Assembly: GCA_036388475.1 (NCBI GenBank)
Contig: DASVRT010000006.1
Location: forward strand, 1 to 64,000
From: JALZHR01 sp036388475
Lineage (GTDB): Bacteria > Acidobacteriota > Blastocatellia > Pyrinomonadales > Pyrinomonadaceae
DNA length: 64,000 nt
Direction of reading: 5' to 3'
The position numbers were made by a program, and so were the translations under genes. Position 1 is the stretch's first letter, and each line of letters opens with the position of its first letter. The notes under the pieces were generated by a model that was given only the letters and a program-made list of their open reading frames with translations, did no database searches and was not told the origin of the DNA. Positions 16,423 through 25,335 of the stretch are shown in pieces.

Positions 16423-18508
16423 TTTTTCCCAGTTTGGCTTTGATGCGATTTATCTGTTCCGCTTCCGAAGCGAGATTTAAGGCTTTTTGCCAGGCTGTTC
16501 GCGCCGGATCCATTTTATTTTGTTTCTGGTAAACGTCGCCGAGATGTTCGTAAATCGTCGCCGAATCGGGGCTGCGCCGCGCCGCGTTTTTCAGATGTTT
16601 TTCCGCTTCGTCAAATTTTCCGAGCTTGAAATAAGCCCAACCTAAACTGTCCTGGTACGACGGATTGGTCGGGTCGATTTTGACCGCCTGCTGAATCAAT
16701 TTTAAGGCTTCGTCAAATTTTTCATTGCGCTCCAGCATAAAATAACCCAGATTGTTCAGCGCAATCGGATTGCCCGGCGTTTGTTTCAGAATGTCGCGCA
16801 GCGTCGTTTCGGCGGCGGCGAAATCGCCGGTTTCGTGCTGCGCGGTCGCCAGACTCAACTTCGCGATTTGTTTTCTTTCCTCGCTTTCCGCCGCGTTAAA
16901 CGCCAGATTAGCCGCTTCAGTCGCTTCTTTTCCGCGTTTTGCCTGCGTGTAAAGCATCGAAATAAAAATGTAATTGCTGAAATCATCCGCCAAAGCCGAC
17001 GGCGCGCTCGAAGTTTTGCCTTTCAACAGATTTCTGATCAGCGTGACGCCTTCGTCGACTTTTCCCAAATCGGTCAAAACCGTCGCTTCCAGCCGAACGA
17101 GGCTTTCATCGCTCGGATAACGCAGGCGCATCCCGCGAATAACCTGCAAGGCTTCCTGCCGTTTTCCGGTTTCGAGATACATCGAAGTCAACTGGCGGTC
17201 GGCAAATAAATCTTCTTTGTCCAGAACCAGACGCGCGCGGTCAATCGCCGCTTTCGCTTCGGCGTAACGATTGGCGTTTTTGTCGGTCGAGATAATTTTG
17301 CCGAAAACCCGGCTCGCAAATTCGGTTTCATCATCGGTCGCCAGCGCCGTTTTATCAATCCCGCGCATTTTCAGGGCTTCTTCAAAAGCGGCAATCGCTT
17401 CGTCGGTGCGCTCGGCTTCCGCGTAAATATCGCCGAGCGATATTTGCAGGTTGGCGGCGGAATTTTTATCGGACTGGCTCAGTTTTTCGATGATGTTTTG
17501 CAGCGTCTTGACGGCGTCGCCGGTTTTTCCTAAACGCGCTTGAACATCCGCTAAAAGCTCGACCAAAATCAAATTTGCCGGATTGGCGTAAACCGCCTGC
17601 TGCAAGGCTTCGATGGCTTTGGCGGACGATGCGCCGTCGGCGTTTTCGATGGCTTCGCGCAGTAAATCAATCGCCTCGGCGTTTTCGGAGTTATCAGCCA
17701 CGGCGCGGCTTAAGATTTCCACCGCCTCGCGCGAGCGTTCGGCTTTAATCAGCGCCGAGCCGAGTTTGAGCGAGGCGCTTTCCGGCGAGAGGTCTTGCTG
17801 CATTCCCATCACCGTGCGGTAAAATCTGGTTTCCAGCGGCGTCGCCGATGCCAGCCATCTTTCCAGCGCGTCGATGCGCTCGTTATTTTTATCGGTCCGA
17901 TTGTAAAATTCGCTTAAAAACGCCCACGCTTCGGCGCTGCGCGGGTCGAGGCGGGCGATTTCCTTCCATTCGCCGATGGCTTTCTGCGTCCAGCCGGCGT
18001 CTAAAGCTCCGCCGTTCAGACGACTTTTAATCGTGTAGAGCCGCGCCAGAATCCGGCGCGCGCCGTAACTGTCAGCGTTTATTTTCGCCGCGAGATTCGC
18101 CAGCAAAATCGCTTCCTCGATATCGTTCGGCGGCAGGGTCAGAGCCAGCTCCGATAAAGCCGTATAACCTTCGGCTAAATTCGGGTTGAGCTCGACGGCT
18201 TTTTGCAGCGACTGCCTGGCAAGACTGGCGCCGGCATTCGCCGCCGACTGCGAGCGCTGGCGGCTCATCATCCAGAGATAACGCTGACCTTCGAGCAGTT
18301 TGGCATAAGCCTGCTCACGACGCTCGCGCGGAATATCGACCGACTTCATCTGTTCGAGATTTTGCGCCAGCGCCGTCGAAAGTCTGGGCGTCGGCTCCGC
18401 CGTGGGCTTCGGCTTGGGCGGCGGCAGTTCCGTCTGCGCCGCTACTTTTATTTCGTTGAATAATCCGAAAGCGACCGCCAAAATTATTACGAGCGTCGTT
18501 TTTTTCAT
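16415..18508 (-). CDS. Exported TPR-repeat protein, 697 aa
   Basis: A Sec signal peptide (MKKTTLVIILAVAFGLFNEI..., cleavage probably after VAAQ near residue 25) is followed by a Pro-rich linker and then TPR-like helical pairs up to the C-terminus. The last four (from about residue 540) are canonical, for example NLGYFMLERNEKFDEALK and DSLGWAYFKLGKFDEAEK. Such proteins are periplasmic or lipid-anchored scaffolds; no lipobox is seen. AAGGGG precedes the ATG. Partner and role unknown. Confidence 0.8.
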   Translation of the reverse strand: MKKTTLVIILAVAFGLFNEIKVAAQTELPPPKPKPTAEPTPRLSTALAQNLEQMKSVDIPRERREQAYAKLLEGQRYLWMMSRQRSQSAANAGASLARQSLQKAVELNPNLAEGYTALSELALTLPPNDIEEAILLANLAAKINADSYGARRILARLYTIKSRLNGGALDAGWTQKAIGEWKEIARLDPRSAEAWAFLSEFYNRTDKNNERIDALERWLASATPLETRFYRTVMGMQQDLSPESASLKLGSALIKAERSREAVEILSRAVADNSENAEAIDLLREAIENADGASSAKAIEALQQAVYANPANLILVELLADVQARLGKTGDAVKTLQNIIEKLSQSDKNSAANLQISLGDIYAEAERTDEAIAAFEEALKMRGIDKTALATDDETEFASRVFGKIISTDKNANRYAEAKAAIDRARLVLDKEDLFADRQLTSMYLETGKRQEALQVIRGMRLRYPSDESLVRLEATVLTDLGKVDEGVTLIRNLLKGKTSSAPSALADDFSNYIFISMLYTQAKRGKEATEAANLAFNAAESEERKQIAKLSLATAQHETGDFAAAETTLRDILKQTPGNPIALNNLGYFMLERNEKFDEALKLIQQAVKIDPTNPSYQDSLGWAYFKLGKFDEAEKHLKNAARRSPDSATIYEHLGDVYQKQNKMDPARTAWQKALNLASEAEQINRIKAKLGKRK

Positions 18509-18518
18509 TAAAAACCCC

Positions 18519-19004
18519 TTAACTTAAAACTTTTTCCGCGCCGGCGAGAATTTTTTGCCAGACCGATTTGCGCGGAAAATTCATCAGAAAGACTATCAGC
18601 GAAATTGCTCCGGCGCGCAGCATCTCAAATTTATTGCCGCTTAAGGTCGCCACCAGAAAGCCCATAATCGCCACGACTTCGCCGAGCGCGCCGAGCAGAA
18701 TCGTATTCGCCTGGAGGCTGTCGAGAAGTCCGGGAATTCCTTTCAGCAGAGCGACCGATTTCAGCCTTTCCCACGAAAACAGCATCCGCCGCAAAACGAA
18801 CGAGCCGGCGGCAATCAGCAGAATCGTGCCCCACAAAGCGACGCCCGCCTGCTCGGAAATATCGTTGTTTGAATAAGTTATGACAAACCAGGCGACGACC
18901 GTCAAAGCGAGCATGAGCAGGATTTGAACGGAGACGGCTATCACTGAGGTTCGATAACGTTTTTCGAGCAGTTGAGCGTTGGTTGACGGCGAAGTTTCGT
19001 TCAT
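18519..19004 (-). CDS. Small polytopic membrane protein, 161 aa
   Basis: I do not recognise a family. Four hydrophobic segments are visible: about 24-46, 54-75, 98-120 and 128-145, with the N-terminus polar. I start at ATG 19004; an in-frame TTG three codons upstream is possible, and neither has an SD. It lies between the bamD-like gene and the 697-aa TPR gene, 10 bp before the latter, so they may be co-transcribed. Confidence rests on length, codon pattern and coherent membrane topology. Confidence 0.65.
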   Translation of the reverse strand: MNETSPSTNAQLLEKRYRTSVIAVSVQILLMLALTVVAWFVITYSNNDISEQAGVALWGTILLIAAGSFVLRRMLFSWERLKSVALLKGIPGLLDSLQANTILLGALGEVVAIMGFLVATLSGNKFEMLRAGAISLIVFLMNFPRKSVWQKILAGAEKVLS

Positions 19005-19011
19005 TTTCGAC

Positions 19012-19051
19012 AAAAAAAGACAGCGAGCATTTTTTATAATAACACTCGCTG
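19012..19051 (-). terminator. Terminator after bamD-like gene
   Basis: CAGCGAG (19021-19027) pairs with CTCGCTG (19045-19051); the minus strand continues with TCTTTTTTT. The stop codon of the bamD-like gene is 15 bp upstream. Confidence 0.8.
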
Positions 19052-19065
19052 CCCGAAATTTCCGA

Positions 19066-20604
19066 TTATTTTTGCGATTGCGGCTGTGGCTGCGTCTGCG
19101 ACTGCGGCAGCGGTTGCGGCTGCGTGGTTTTAATCACGGTCGTCAGGGCTTTCGGAATCTGCGACGCGGCAATATCGCCTTGATTTTCGATAATCTGGTC
19201 AATCATCTCGAATTTCGATTTATCGAAATCGCTCGTCATCAAAACGCCGTTTCTATCAATCGTCAGCGGGTAAATTCCCAAAAATTGATTTTTGAAATTA
19301 TCAAAAAAGCCGTCTTTTTTCGGCGGCATCACATTCTTGCGCGCCGGGTTCGGCTCAGGGATAGTCGCGCCCATCAATTGCAGCTGTTCTTTCGCCTTTT
19401 CGAGAAATTCGCTGTTCGGAAAATCGCTTATCAGGCGTTGAAAATACTTCGCCGCTTCGTCGGTTTCCTCTTCAATCTGATAAGTCACCGCGATTTTATA
19501 CAGCGCCTCGTCCATATAGCTGAATTGCGGATATTTATCCATAATTTCGCGATAACGCGACTGCGCGCCTTTCAAACCGCCTTTTTTCTGGTTGACCGAA
19601 AGCGTGTAGTAATAATTGGCGATGTTTAAGTTATGCAGTCCGAGATTGTCCTGCACTTCCGTCAGACGCTGGTCGACGTCGGCGCGCAAAGTCGATTCGG
19701 CGCATTGGCGCTGCTGGAGAAAGGCTTTCAGCCGCTGTTCGGCGCGTTTGGCGCGTGTGATTTCGCGGTCGGGCAAACCGATTTGACGCATTTCCGATTC
19801 GGCGATTTTCAGCATCACGCGGCAAGCCAGCGGGTGCGTCGGGAAAAACGTCAGCCAATCCTGATACGCCGCCGCCGCCTGAATCAGCGAACTGGTCGAG
19901 CCTTCCAGATAAAACGAATCGGCAATCGCCAGCTTTGCCATCGGCAGATAAGACGAATCCGGATAGGTGGTGATAATCGTCTGGAACAGCAGCCGCCCGA
20001 CTTCGTTATTGTTTTTACGCACCTCGCGCGTCGCGACGATAAAAAGCTCGCGGTCGCGTCCCGGCACGACGCTGCCGATTAATTCTTCGTATTCGTCGCG
20101 CTCTTTGCCGTAGGGAATCAGCCACAGAATTTTTTTCGTTTTCTCTTTGATTTCGCGCTTCGAGCCGACCGGCGAAGTCGGGTTGGCGCGCTCTTTCGCC
20201 GTTTCCAGAAGCGTGTTGTCAACGCGCGCCTGCAAGGCGGCAACCGACGCTTCCACCTGCTCGATGTCGCTTATCTCGTATTTTTCCGAGCGGTCGACTT
20301 TGCCGCGCAGGTCGTTGACTTCGGACGTCGCGCCGGAAATTTCTTTTTCGAGCGCTTTCAGGCGCGCGGTCGGCGTTTCGAGCGAGGTTTTGTCGTCTTT
20401 TTTCGTTTTATCGCCTTTACTTTCCTCTTTTAAAGTCGAAAGCGCCCCGCTCACCGAGCGGCGCATCGTGTTGAGTTTCTGACTCAATACTTCCAGACGC
20501 TGAAAAGGCGTTCCGCCGTCGGTTCGCTGCGCAAAATTTGCCGAGACAAAGCTCAGAATTAAAAACAAGCTTAAAATAGATAATAAATATTTACGGAAAA
20601 ACAT
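19066..20604 (-). CDS. BamD-like outer-membrane assembly TPR protein, 512 aa
   Basis: A Sec-type signal (MFFRKYLLSILSLFLILSFV, probable cleavage after NFAQ) is followed by a coiled-coil-like region (about 35-135), then a BamD/ComL-type TPR array (about 185-425; DSSYLPMAKLAIADSFYLEG, FPNSEFLEKAKEQL). The tail is Gln/Pro-rich. BamD holds the beta-barrel assembly machine at the outer membrane. This one is about twice the usual 240-280 aa, and I see no lipobox Cys, which BamD normally has. GGAGAAGAATT gives a good SD. A YbgF-type role is an alternative. Confidence 0.7.
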   Translation of the reverse strand: MFFRKYLLSILSLFLILSFVSANFAQRTDGGTPFQRLEVLSQKLNTMRRSVSGALSTLKEESKGDKTKKDDKTSLETPTARLKALEKEISGATSEVNDLRGKVDRSEKYEISDIEQVEASVAALQARVDNTLLETAKERANPTSPVGSKREIKEKTKKILWLIPYGKERDEYEELIGSVVPGRDRELFIVATREVRKNNNEVGRLLFQTIITTYPDSSYLPMAKLAIADSFYLEGSTSSLIQAAAAYQDWLTFFPTHPLACRVMLKIAESEMRQIGLPDREITRAKRAEQRLKAFLQQRQCAESTLRADVDQRLTEVQDNLGLHNLNIANYYYTLSVNQKKGGLKGAQSRYREIMDKYPQFSYMDEALYKIAVTYQIEEETDEAAKYFQRLISDFPNSEFLEKAKEQLQLMGATIPEPNPARKNVMPPKKDGFFDNFKNQFLGIYPLTIDRNGVLMTSDFDKSKFEMIDQIIENQGDIAASQIPKALTTVIKTTQPQPLPQSQTQPQPQSQK

Positions 20605-20631
20605 AATTCTTCTCCAAAAGGATAACTCGAA

Positions 20632-20742
20632 TTTTCGATTTTAGATTGATGATTTTAGATTGGATTCGGAATTTGGCTCGCGCCAAGTAAATTTAAAAGT
20701 AAAAAATTCCTTATCCAATCGCCAATCGAAAATCGAAAATTT
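20632..20742. repeat. Heptamer-iterated inverted repeat, rpe-bamD gap
   Basis: The left arm has TTCGATTTTAGATT and GATTTTAGATTGGATT; the right arm is TCCTTATCCAATCG, CCAATCG, AAAATCG units. It is the same family as 15192-15290. It also contains an apparently unrelated insert of about 30 bp (GGCTCGCGCCAAG). Confidence 0.8.
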
Positions 20743-21405
20743 CTAAACCCAAACCGTGGATTTATCAATCAATTCTTTAACGGCTTCGGTCGGTTTGCCG
20801 CCGCCGAAAACCGCTGAGCCGGCGACGACAATCTCTGCGCCCGCTTCCGCGATTTTGCCGATGTTTCCGGCGTCGATGCCGCCGTCAATCTCGATGCGCG
20901 TCCTCAAACCGCGCGCTTCAATCATCATTCGCAGGCGGCGCAGTTTATCCAGCGAGGTGTGAATAAATTTTTGCCCGCCGAAGCCGGGATTGACCGACAT
21001 CAGCAAAATAAAATCGGCAAACGGCAGCGCTTCTTCCAATGCCACCAGCGGCGTCGCCGGATTGATGGCGATGCCGGCTTCCGCGCCCGCTTCGCGAATC
21101 GCCGTCAGCGTTCTTTGCAGATGAACGTCAGCCTCGACGTGAACCGAAACCATATTCGCGCCCGCCCTGACGAATTCGACGGCGTAGCGGCTCGGCTCGA
21201 CAATCATCAGATGCGCGTCGATTTTCAATTTGGTAATTTTTCTGACCGATTTTAAAACGGGCAAGCCAATCGTAATATTCGGGACGAATCGACCGTCCAT
21301 CACGTCAAAATGCAAAACGCTCGCGCCGCCCGCCTCGATTGCCTCGATTTCCTCTCCGAGCCGCGAAAAATCAGCCGAAAGAATTGATGGAGCTATTTCA
21401 ATCAT
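20743..21405 (-). CDS. rpe: Ribulose-phosphate 3-epimerase
   Basis: A 220-aa TIM-barrel enzyme interconverting ribulose-5-P and xylulose-5-P in the pentose phosphate pathway. The family motifs are clear: APSILSADFSRLGEEI at the start, HFDVMDGRFVPNI (metal-binding His and Asp), DAHLMI, SVNPGFGGQKF and EIDGGID near residue 175. It is the last gene of the fmt-trhO-rsmB-PASTA-rpe run; the gap to the PASTA gene is 47 bp. Confidence 0.96.
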   Translation of the reverse strand: MIEIAPSILSADFSRLGEEIEAIEAGGASVLHFDVMDGRFVPNITIGLPVLKSVRKITKLKIDAHLMIVEPSRYAVEFVRAGANMVSVHVEADVHLQRTLTAIREAGAEAGIAINPATPLVALEEALPFADFILLMSVNPGFGGQKFIHTSLDKLRRLRMMIEARGLRTRIEIDGGIDAGNIGKIAEAGAEIVVAGSAVFGGGKPTEAVKELIDKSTVWV

Positions 21406-21452
21406 TTATTTGTTGCGCAAAATTTATTATCGGTTGCTTTTTTACAAAAATC

Positions 21453-22115
21453 CTACGGCGTGCGACGGTTGCGCGTGTCGCCGGCTGCCGGCGGTTTGTC
21501 GGGTTTGGCGGCAGGCGTTTTTGCCGGATTCGGCGATTTATTCGTCGCCGGAGTCGAACTGTTTTTATTATCCGTGCCGTTTGAATTACTCTTTGAATTA
21601 CCGTTTGCCGAATTACTGTTCGAGTTTCCGGTGTTGGCGTTTTTATTCGCTTTATTGGAAATCACGTCGCGCGTTTTTTCCGGTTTTTTGACATTCGCGT
21701 TTTTATTCGTCGTTTTCGGCTTGCCGGTGTTGTTGTCCAGGCTCTCGACTTCGTCTTTATCGTCTTTTTTGAGCGGCGCGGGCGCTTCGGTTCCTTCCGG
21801 GTCCTGCTGCGCGACAACGACTAAAATCTGGTGTCCGGTTTTCACCGTGTCGCCCGCTTTCGGCGCTTGCTCGATGACGGTGTTCGGTTTTTCCTGACTG
21901 TAGCGATACGAGCGCCGCTTAATTTTTAAGCCGAGCGCGGCAAGCTCTTTTTCGCTTTCGCTGAAATCTTTGCCGACGATTTCGGGAACCTGTATCTCTT
22001 CGCCGCGCAGCGAAAGCCAGACCGTGCCGATCATTCCGACCACGAACGCGGCGGCAAGCAAAGCCACCATTATCAATTTCCCCAACGCCGAAGCGCCTGT
22101 TTTCAGCAATCCCAT
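21453..22115 (-). CDS. PASTA-domain membrane protein
   Basis: A 220-aa protein. One transmembrane helix (about 13-36) is followed by a single PASTA domain (about 40-105: IQVPEIVGKDFSESEKEL...VIEQAPKAGDTV). A long low-complexity Asn/Ser/Lys then Pro/Ala tail ends in basic residues. PASTA domains bind peptidoglycan or muropeptides; here there is no kinase or transpeptidase domain attached. Its place between rsmB and rpe recalls the frequent rsmB-PASTA-rpe order. Exact role unknown. Confidence 0.8.
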   Translation of the reverse strand: MGLLKTGASALGKLIMVALLAAAFVVGMIGTVWLSLRGEEIQVPEIVGKDFSESEKELAALGLKIKRRSYRYSQEKPNTVIEQAPKAGDTVKTGHQILVVVAQQDPEGTEAPAPLKKDDKDEVESLDNNTGKPKTTNKNANVKKPEKTRDVISNKANKNANTGNSNSNSANGNSKSNSNGTDNKNSSTPATNKSPNPAKTPAAKPDKPPAAGDTRNRRTP

Positions 22116-22205
22116 TTTGTTTTCTTAAACCTCTCGAACAAAGAAAATCAATCAACGAAGTCTATCATTTTTTGAAAAAGCGGGCGAGTTATAAAAGCCT
22201 TCCGG

Positions 22206-23516
22206 TTATTTCTTTCCGAGCGCCGCGATAAAAAATCCGTCCGTCTCGTCGCGCTGCGGAAACGTGCGGGCAAAGCCTTCCGCCGTCAGAAATTTATCTT
22301 TTAAATTCAATTCGGTTTTTTCAAACCCGGAATTTTCCGCCAGAAAATTTTCGATAACCGCTTCGTTTTCAACTCGTTCCAGCGAACAGGTGGAATAAAT
22401 GACGCGCCCGCCTCTTTTCAAAGTCTTTGATGCGTTTTTCAAGATGGCAAGTTGTTTTTCCTGCAACTCGGCAAAATCTTTTTCCGTCAGAAAATAACGA
22501 ATTTCGGGATTATGCCGAATCGTTCCCGTTCCCGAACAAGGCGCGTCGAGCAAAACGCAGTCGAAAGTTTCATCGGCAAAAGGCAAAGCGCTTTCGGCGT
22601 CGTAAGCCGCCAAATTCAAGTTTTTTATACCTTGATTCGCCGCCGATTGTTTCAAAAATCGCAGGCGATGTTCATATAAATCACCGGCAACGGATAAATT
22701 TTGAATTTTGAATTTTGAATTTTGAATTTTCGTAAATTTGCTTCCCGGCGCGGCGCAAACGTCCAGAAAACTTTCGTCCGGCTGAAGATTTACCGTTTCA
22801 GCAACCAGCTGCGACGATTCTTCCTGAAAATAAATTTTTCCTTCGCCGGCATAAGCGAAAAGCATTTCGCTCGTTTTTTTCACGCGCCAGGCGTTCGCCG
22901 CGATTTTCGATTCGTCCAAATCGACGCCGAGCTTTTGCAGAATTTCGACGGTTTTCTCGCCGGATTTCGCGGTCAAACGAAAAGCGAGCGGCGGCGTTTC
23001 GTTGTTCGATTTCGACAGTTTTTCCGTTTCGTCAAAACCGAATTGACGAATCCAATTTTCGACCAGCCAGCGCGGATGCGATGTTTCGACGGAAATTCTT
23101 TCGACTTCATCGGCAAATTTTAATTCCGGTTTCTCGCGCGTCGCGCGTCGCAAAACGGCGTTGACAAAGCCTTTCGCCGAAGTTTTTTTCGCCTGCTGGA
23201 CGAGGTTGACCGATTCGTTAATGGCGGAAAAATCGGGAATTTTGTCGAGAAACAGCATTTGATAAAGACCAAGCCGCAAAGCATTTAAAACTTCGACATC
23301 CATTTTCCCGATTTTCGTTTTGCTGAACGATTGAATGAGGCGGTCGAGATAGATTTTTTTTCGCAAGACGCCGAGCGTCAAACGGTGACACAAAGCGCGG
23401 TCTTTCGCTTCCAGCTTTTCCTCGTAAAGCGGCAGCAGAACCGAAGAAAACGCCTTCTCTTTTTCGATTTTGTCGAGAATCTCGAAACTCGCTAATCTCG
23501 CCGGCGAAATTTTCAT
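22206..23516 (-). CDS. rsmB: 16S rRNA (cytosine-967-C5)-methyltransferase
   Basis: A 436-aa RsmB. The NusB-like RNA-binding domain (about 1-140) precedes a Rossmann methyltransferase with motif IV DAPCSGTGT (about 324) and the catalytic Cys in STCSLE (about 375). It follows trhO with no gap (TAAATG). An oddity: after the SAM motif (CAAPGSKF) the protein has an extra run KIQNSKFKIQN that is encoded by a heptamer repeat array (22696-22731). Reading frame is preserved. Confidence 0.93.
   Translation of the reverse strand: MKISPARLASFEILDKIEKEKAFSSVLLPLYEEKLEAKDRALCHRLTLGVLRKKIYLDRLIQSFSKTKIGKMDVEVLNALRLGLYQMLFLDKIPDFSAINESVNLVQQAKKTSAKGFVNAVLRRATREKPELKFADEVERISVETSHPRWLVENWIRQFGFDETEKLSKSNNETPPLAFRLTAKSGEKTVEILQKLGVDLDESKIAANAWRVKKTSEMLFAYAGEGKIYFQEESSQLVAETVNLQPDESFLDVCAAPGSKFTKIQNSKFKIQNLSVAGDLYEHRLRFLKQSAANQGIKNLNLAAYDAESALPFADETFDCVLLDAPCSGTGTIRHNPEIRYFLTEKDFAELQEKQLAILKNASKTLKRGGRVIYSTCSLERVENEAVIENFLAENSGFEKTELNLKDKFLTAEGFARTFPQRDETDGFFIAALGKK
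22696..22731. repeat. In-frame AATTTTG heptamer array inside rsmB
   Basis: Five tandem copies of AATTTTG (the last ending in C). On the coding strand, CAAAATT units encode KIQNSKFKIQN between the SAM-binding motif and the following strand. Two heptamers equal 14 bp, so five copies must be matched by flanking bases to keep frame, as they are here. Confidence 0.9.
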
Positions 23517-24263
23517 TTATTTTCCCGCAGATAAATCGGGCGCGTTTCCCTTTTGCAAATTTTCATCGACCGAAACGCGTTCGTCGAAAACAAAACATTC
23601 GCCCTGCCAGAGGCTTTCCGCGGCGGGAATTTCTTCCAGATATTTCAAAATTCCGCCTTCCAATTGATAAACTTCTTCGAAACCCAAATCTTTGACAAAC
23701 GGCGCGAATTTTTCGCAGCGAATGCCGCCCGTGCAGAACATCGCGATTTTTTTATGTCGCCGCGGGTCGAGATTTTTTTCGATAAATTCGGGCAGCTCGC
23801 TGAATTTCCGCGTTTGCGGATTTATCGCCCGCCGAAAAGTTCCGACCTTGTATTCGTAATCGTTGCGCGCGTCCAGAACAATCGTTTCCGAATCATTGAT
23901 GATTTCGTTCCACTTTCGGGCGGAAACGTGCGTGCCGGTTCCCTTTTCGATTTCGACTTGTCTTTTGAGCGTGACGATTTCCGGTTTGATTTTGACGTGA
24001 ACGCGGCGAAAAGGCATTTCGGCGTGACGCGAAGCTTTATATCTCAGATTCGTTTTTAGAATATTTTCCGCTCGACGGATAAATTTCTCGATGTTTTCCG
24101 GCTCGCCGCAGACGGTCGAATTAAAACCTTCGGCGGCGAGAATAATCGTCCCGAAGACGGAATTTTCCCGCATTGCGAGCTTTAAGGATTCTTTAGTTTC
24201 CTCTAATTCACCGATTTCGATTAAATCTTTAAACTCGTAAAATGTGATGATTTGATACTTCAT
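23517..24263 (-). CDS. trhO: tRNA uridine(34) hydroxylase TrhO-like (rhodanese family)
   Basis: A 248-aa protein of the YceA/TrhO family, which hydroxylates U34 of tRNAs as a step toward 5-methoxyuridine. The N-terminal ferredoxin-like domain (FGTIILAAEGFNSTVCG) and a rhodanese domain with the active-site loop FCTGGIRCEKF (Cys about 175) are typical. It lacks the usual C-terminal zinc-finger extension of longer relatives. The start overlaps the fmt stop by 1 nt (TAATG), and the stop abuts rsmB, so the three are translationally coupled. Confidence 0.88.
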   Translation of the reverse strand: MKYQIITFYEFKDLIEIGELEETKESLKLAMRENSVFGTIILAAEGFNSTVCGEPENIEKFIRRAENILKTNLRYKASRHAEMPFRRVHVKIKPEIVTLKRQVEIEKGTGTHVSARKWNEIINDSETIVLDARNDYEYKVGTFRRAINPQTRKFSELPEFIEKNLDPRRHKKIAMFCTGGIRCEKFAPFVKDLGFEEVYQLEGGILKYLEEIPAAESLWQGECFVFDERVSVDENLQKGNAPDLSAGK

Positions 24264-25195
24264 TATCTTCCCAAAATTTCGCCGGCTGGCAGTTTAACGC
24301 CGTTCAGAAAATCGCGCGTCGACATCCGGCGTTTGCCTTCAAGCTGCAATTCGTCGATTTGCAGAACCGTCTCGCCGCCGCAGAAAACGAGAAGTTGGTC
24401 GCCTTTGGCTTCTAAAATCTCGCCGACCGTTTTCAATCGGTGACTGGCATTTGATGGCTGGCACCGCCAAATCGTCAGCTTTTTTTCTTTGTAAAAAGTA
24501 AAAGCCGTCGGGAAAGGCTGAAAGCCGCGCGCGCGATTGGCAATCTCCGGCGCGCTCAGCATCCAGCTAATCAAGCCGTCTTCCTTTTTCATTATCGGCG
24601 CGAATGTCGCCTGCGAGTCGTCCTGCGGCTGCGGCGTCAATTCGTCGTATATCGCCAGCGTTTCCGATAATAAATCCGCGCCGACGACGGATAATTTCCG
24701 CATTAATTCGACCGCCGTTTCCGTTTCTCCGATGTCGGTCCGGCGCTGCAATAAAATTTCGCCCGTGTCGAGTCCGGCGTCCATCTGCATCGTCGTCACG
24801 CCGGTCGTTTGCTCGCCGTTGACGATTGCCCAATTGACCGGAGCCGCGCCGCGATATTTCGGTAAAAGCGAAAAATGCACATTGATTGCGCCTTTCGGAA
24901 AAGCTTTCAGAAAAGTTTCGGGCAAAATTCTGCCGTAGGCGACGACGACGGCGACGTCCGCCTCGTGCGATTTAAAAGTTTCCAGCGCTTCGGGCGTTTT
25001 TATCTTCGTCGGCTGGTAAATTTGTAAATTATTCGGCGCGGCAAATTCTTTGACGGGCGACGCGTTCAATTTATTTCCGCGCCCCGCCGGTCTGTCGGGC
25101 TGCGTGTAAACGGCGACGATTTCGTGACCGTCGCGCAAAATTCTTTCCAGTGAAGCAACTGCCGCCTGCGGCGTTCCCATAAAAACGATTTTCAT
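24263..25195 (-). CDS. fmt: Methionyl-tRNA formyltransferase
   Basis: A 310-aa enzyme that formylates initiator Met-tRNA using 10-formyl-THF. The N-terminal domain has KIVFMGTPQAAVASL and the signature SLLPKYRGAAPVNWAI (about 110-125); the C-terminal OB-like domain has ARGFQPFPTAFT. First gene of fmt-trhO-rsmB-PASTA-rpe. def, its usual neighbour, lies 3.4 kb upstream instead. SD is not evident. Confidence 0.96.
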   Translation of the reverse strand: MKIVFMGTPQAAVASLERILRDGHEIVAVYTQPDRPAGRGNKLNASPVKEFAAPNNLQIYQPTKIKTPEALETFKSHEADVAVVVAYGRILPETFLKAFPKGAINVHFSLLPKYRGAAPVNWAIVNGEQTTGVTTMQMDAGLDTGEILLQRRTDIGETETAVELMRKLSVVGADLLSETLAIYDELTPQPQDDSQATFAPIMKKEDGLISWMLSAPEIANRARGFQPFPTAFTFYKEKKLTIWRCQPSNASHRLKTVGEILEAKGDQLLVFCGGETVLQIDELQLEGKRRMSTRDFLNGVKLPAGEILGR

Positions 25196-25220
25196 AATAA
25201 AACAAAAAATCTATCATAAA

Positions 25221-25256
25221 GAAAAAAGGCAAAGGCGTAAAATCCGCACCTTTGCC
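25221..25256 (-). terminator. Terminator between NTF2-like gene and fmt
   Basis: GGCAAAGG (25228-25235) pairs with CCTTTGCC (25249-25256). On the minus strand the hairpin is followed by TTTTTT. It ends the NTF2-like transcript and separates it from fmt. Confidence 0.8.
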
Positions 25257-25335
25257 GTTAATGAGTTCAATATAAATTTAACGAAATAAATTTAACGAAG
25301 CCGAACCGGCAGTTTCGATATTCCGCAGATACTTT

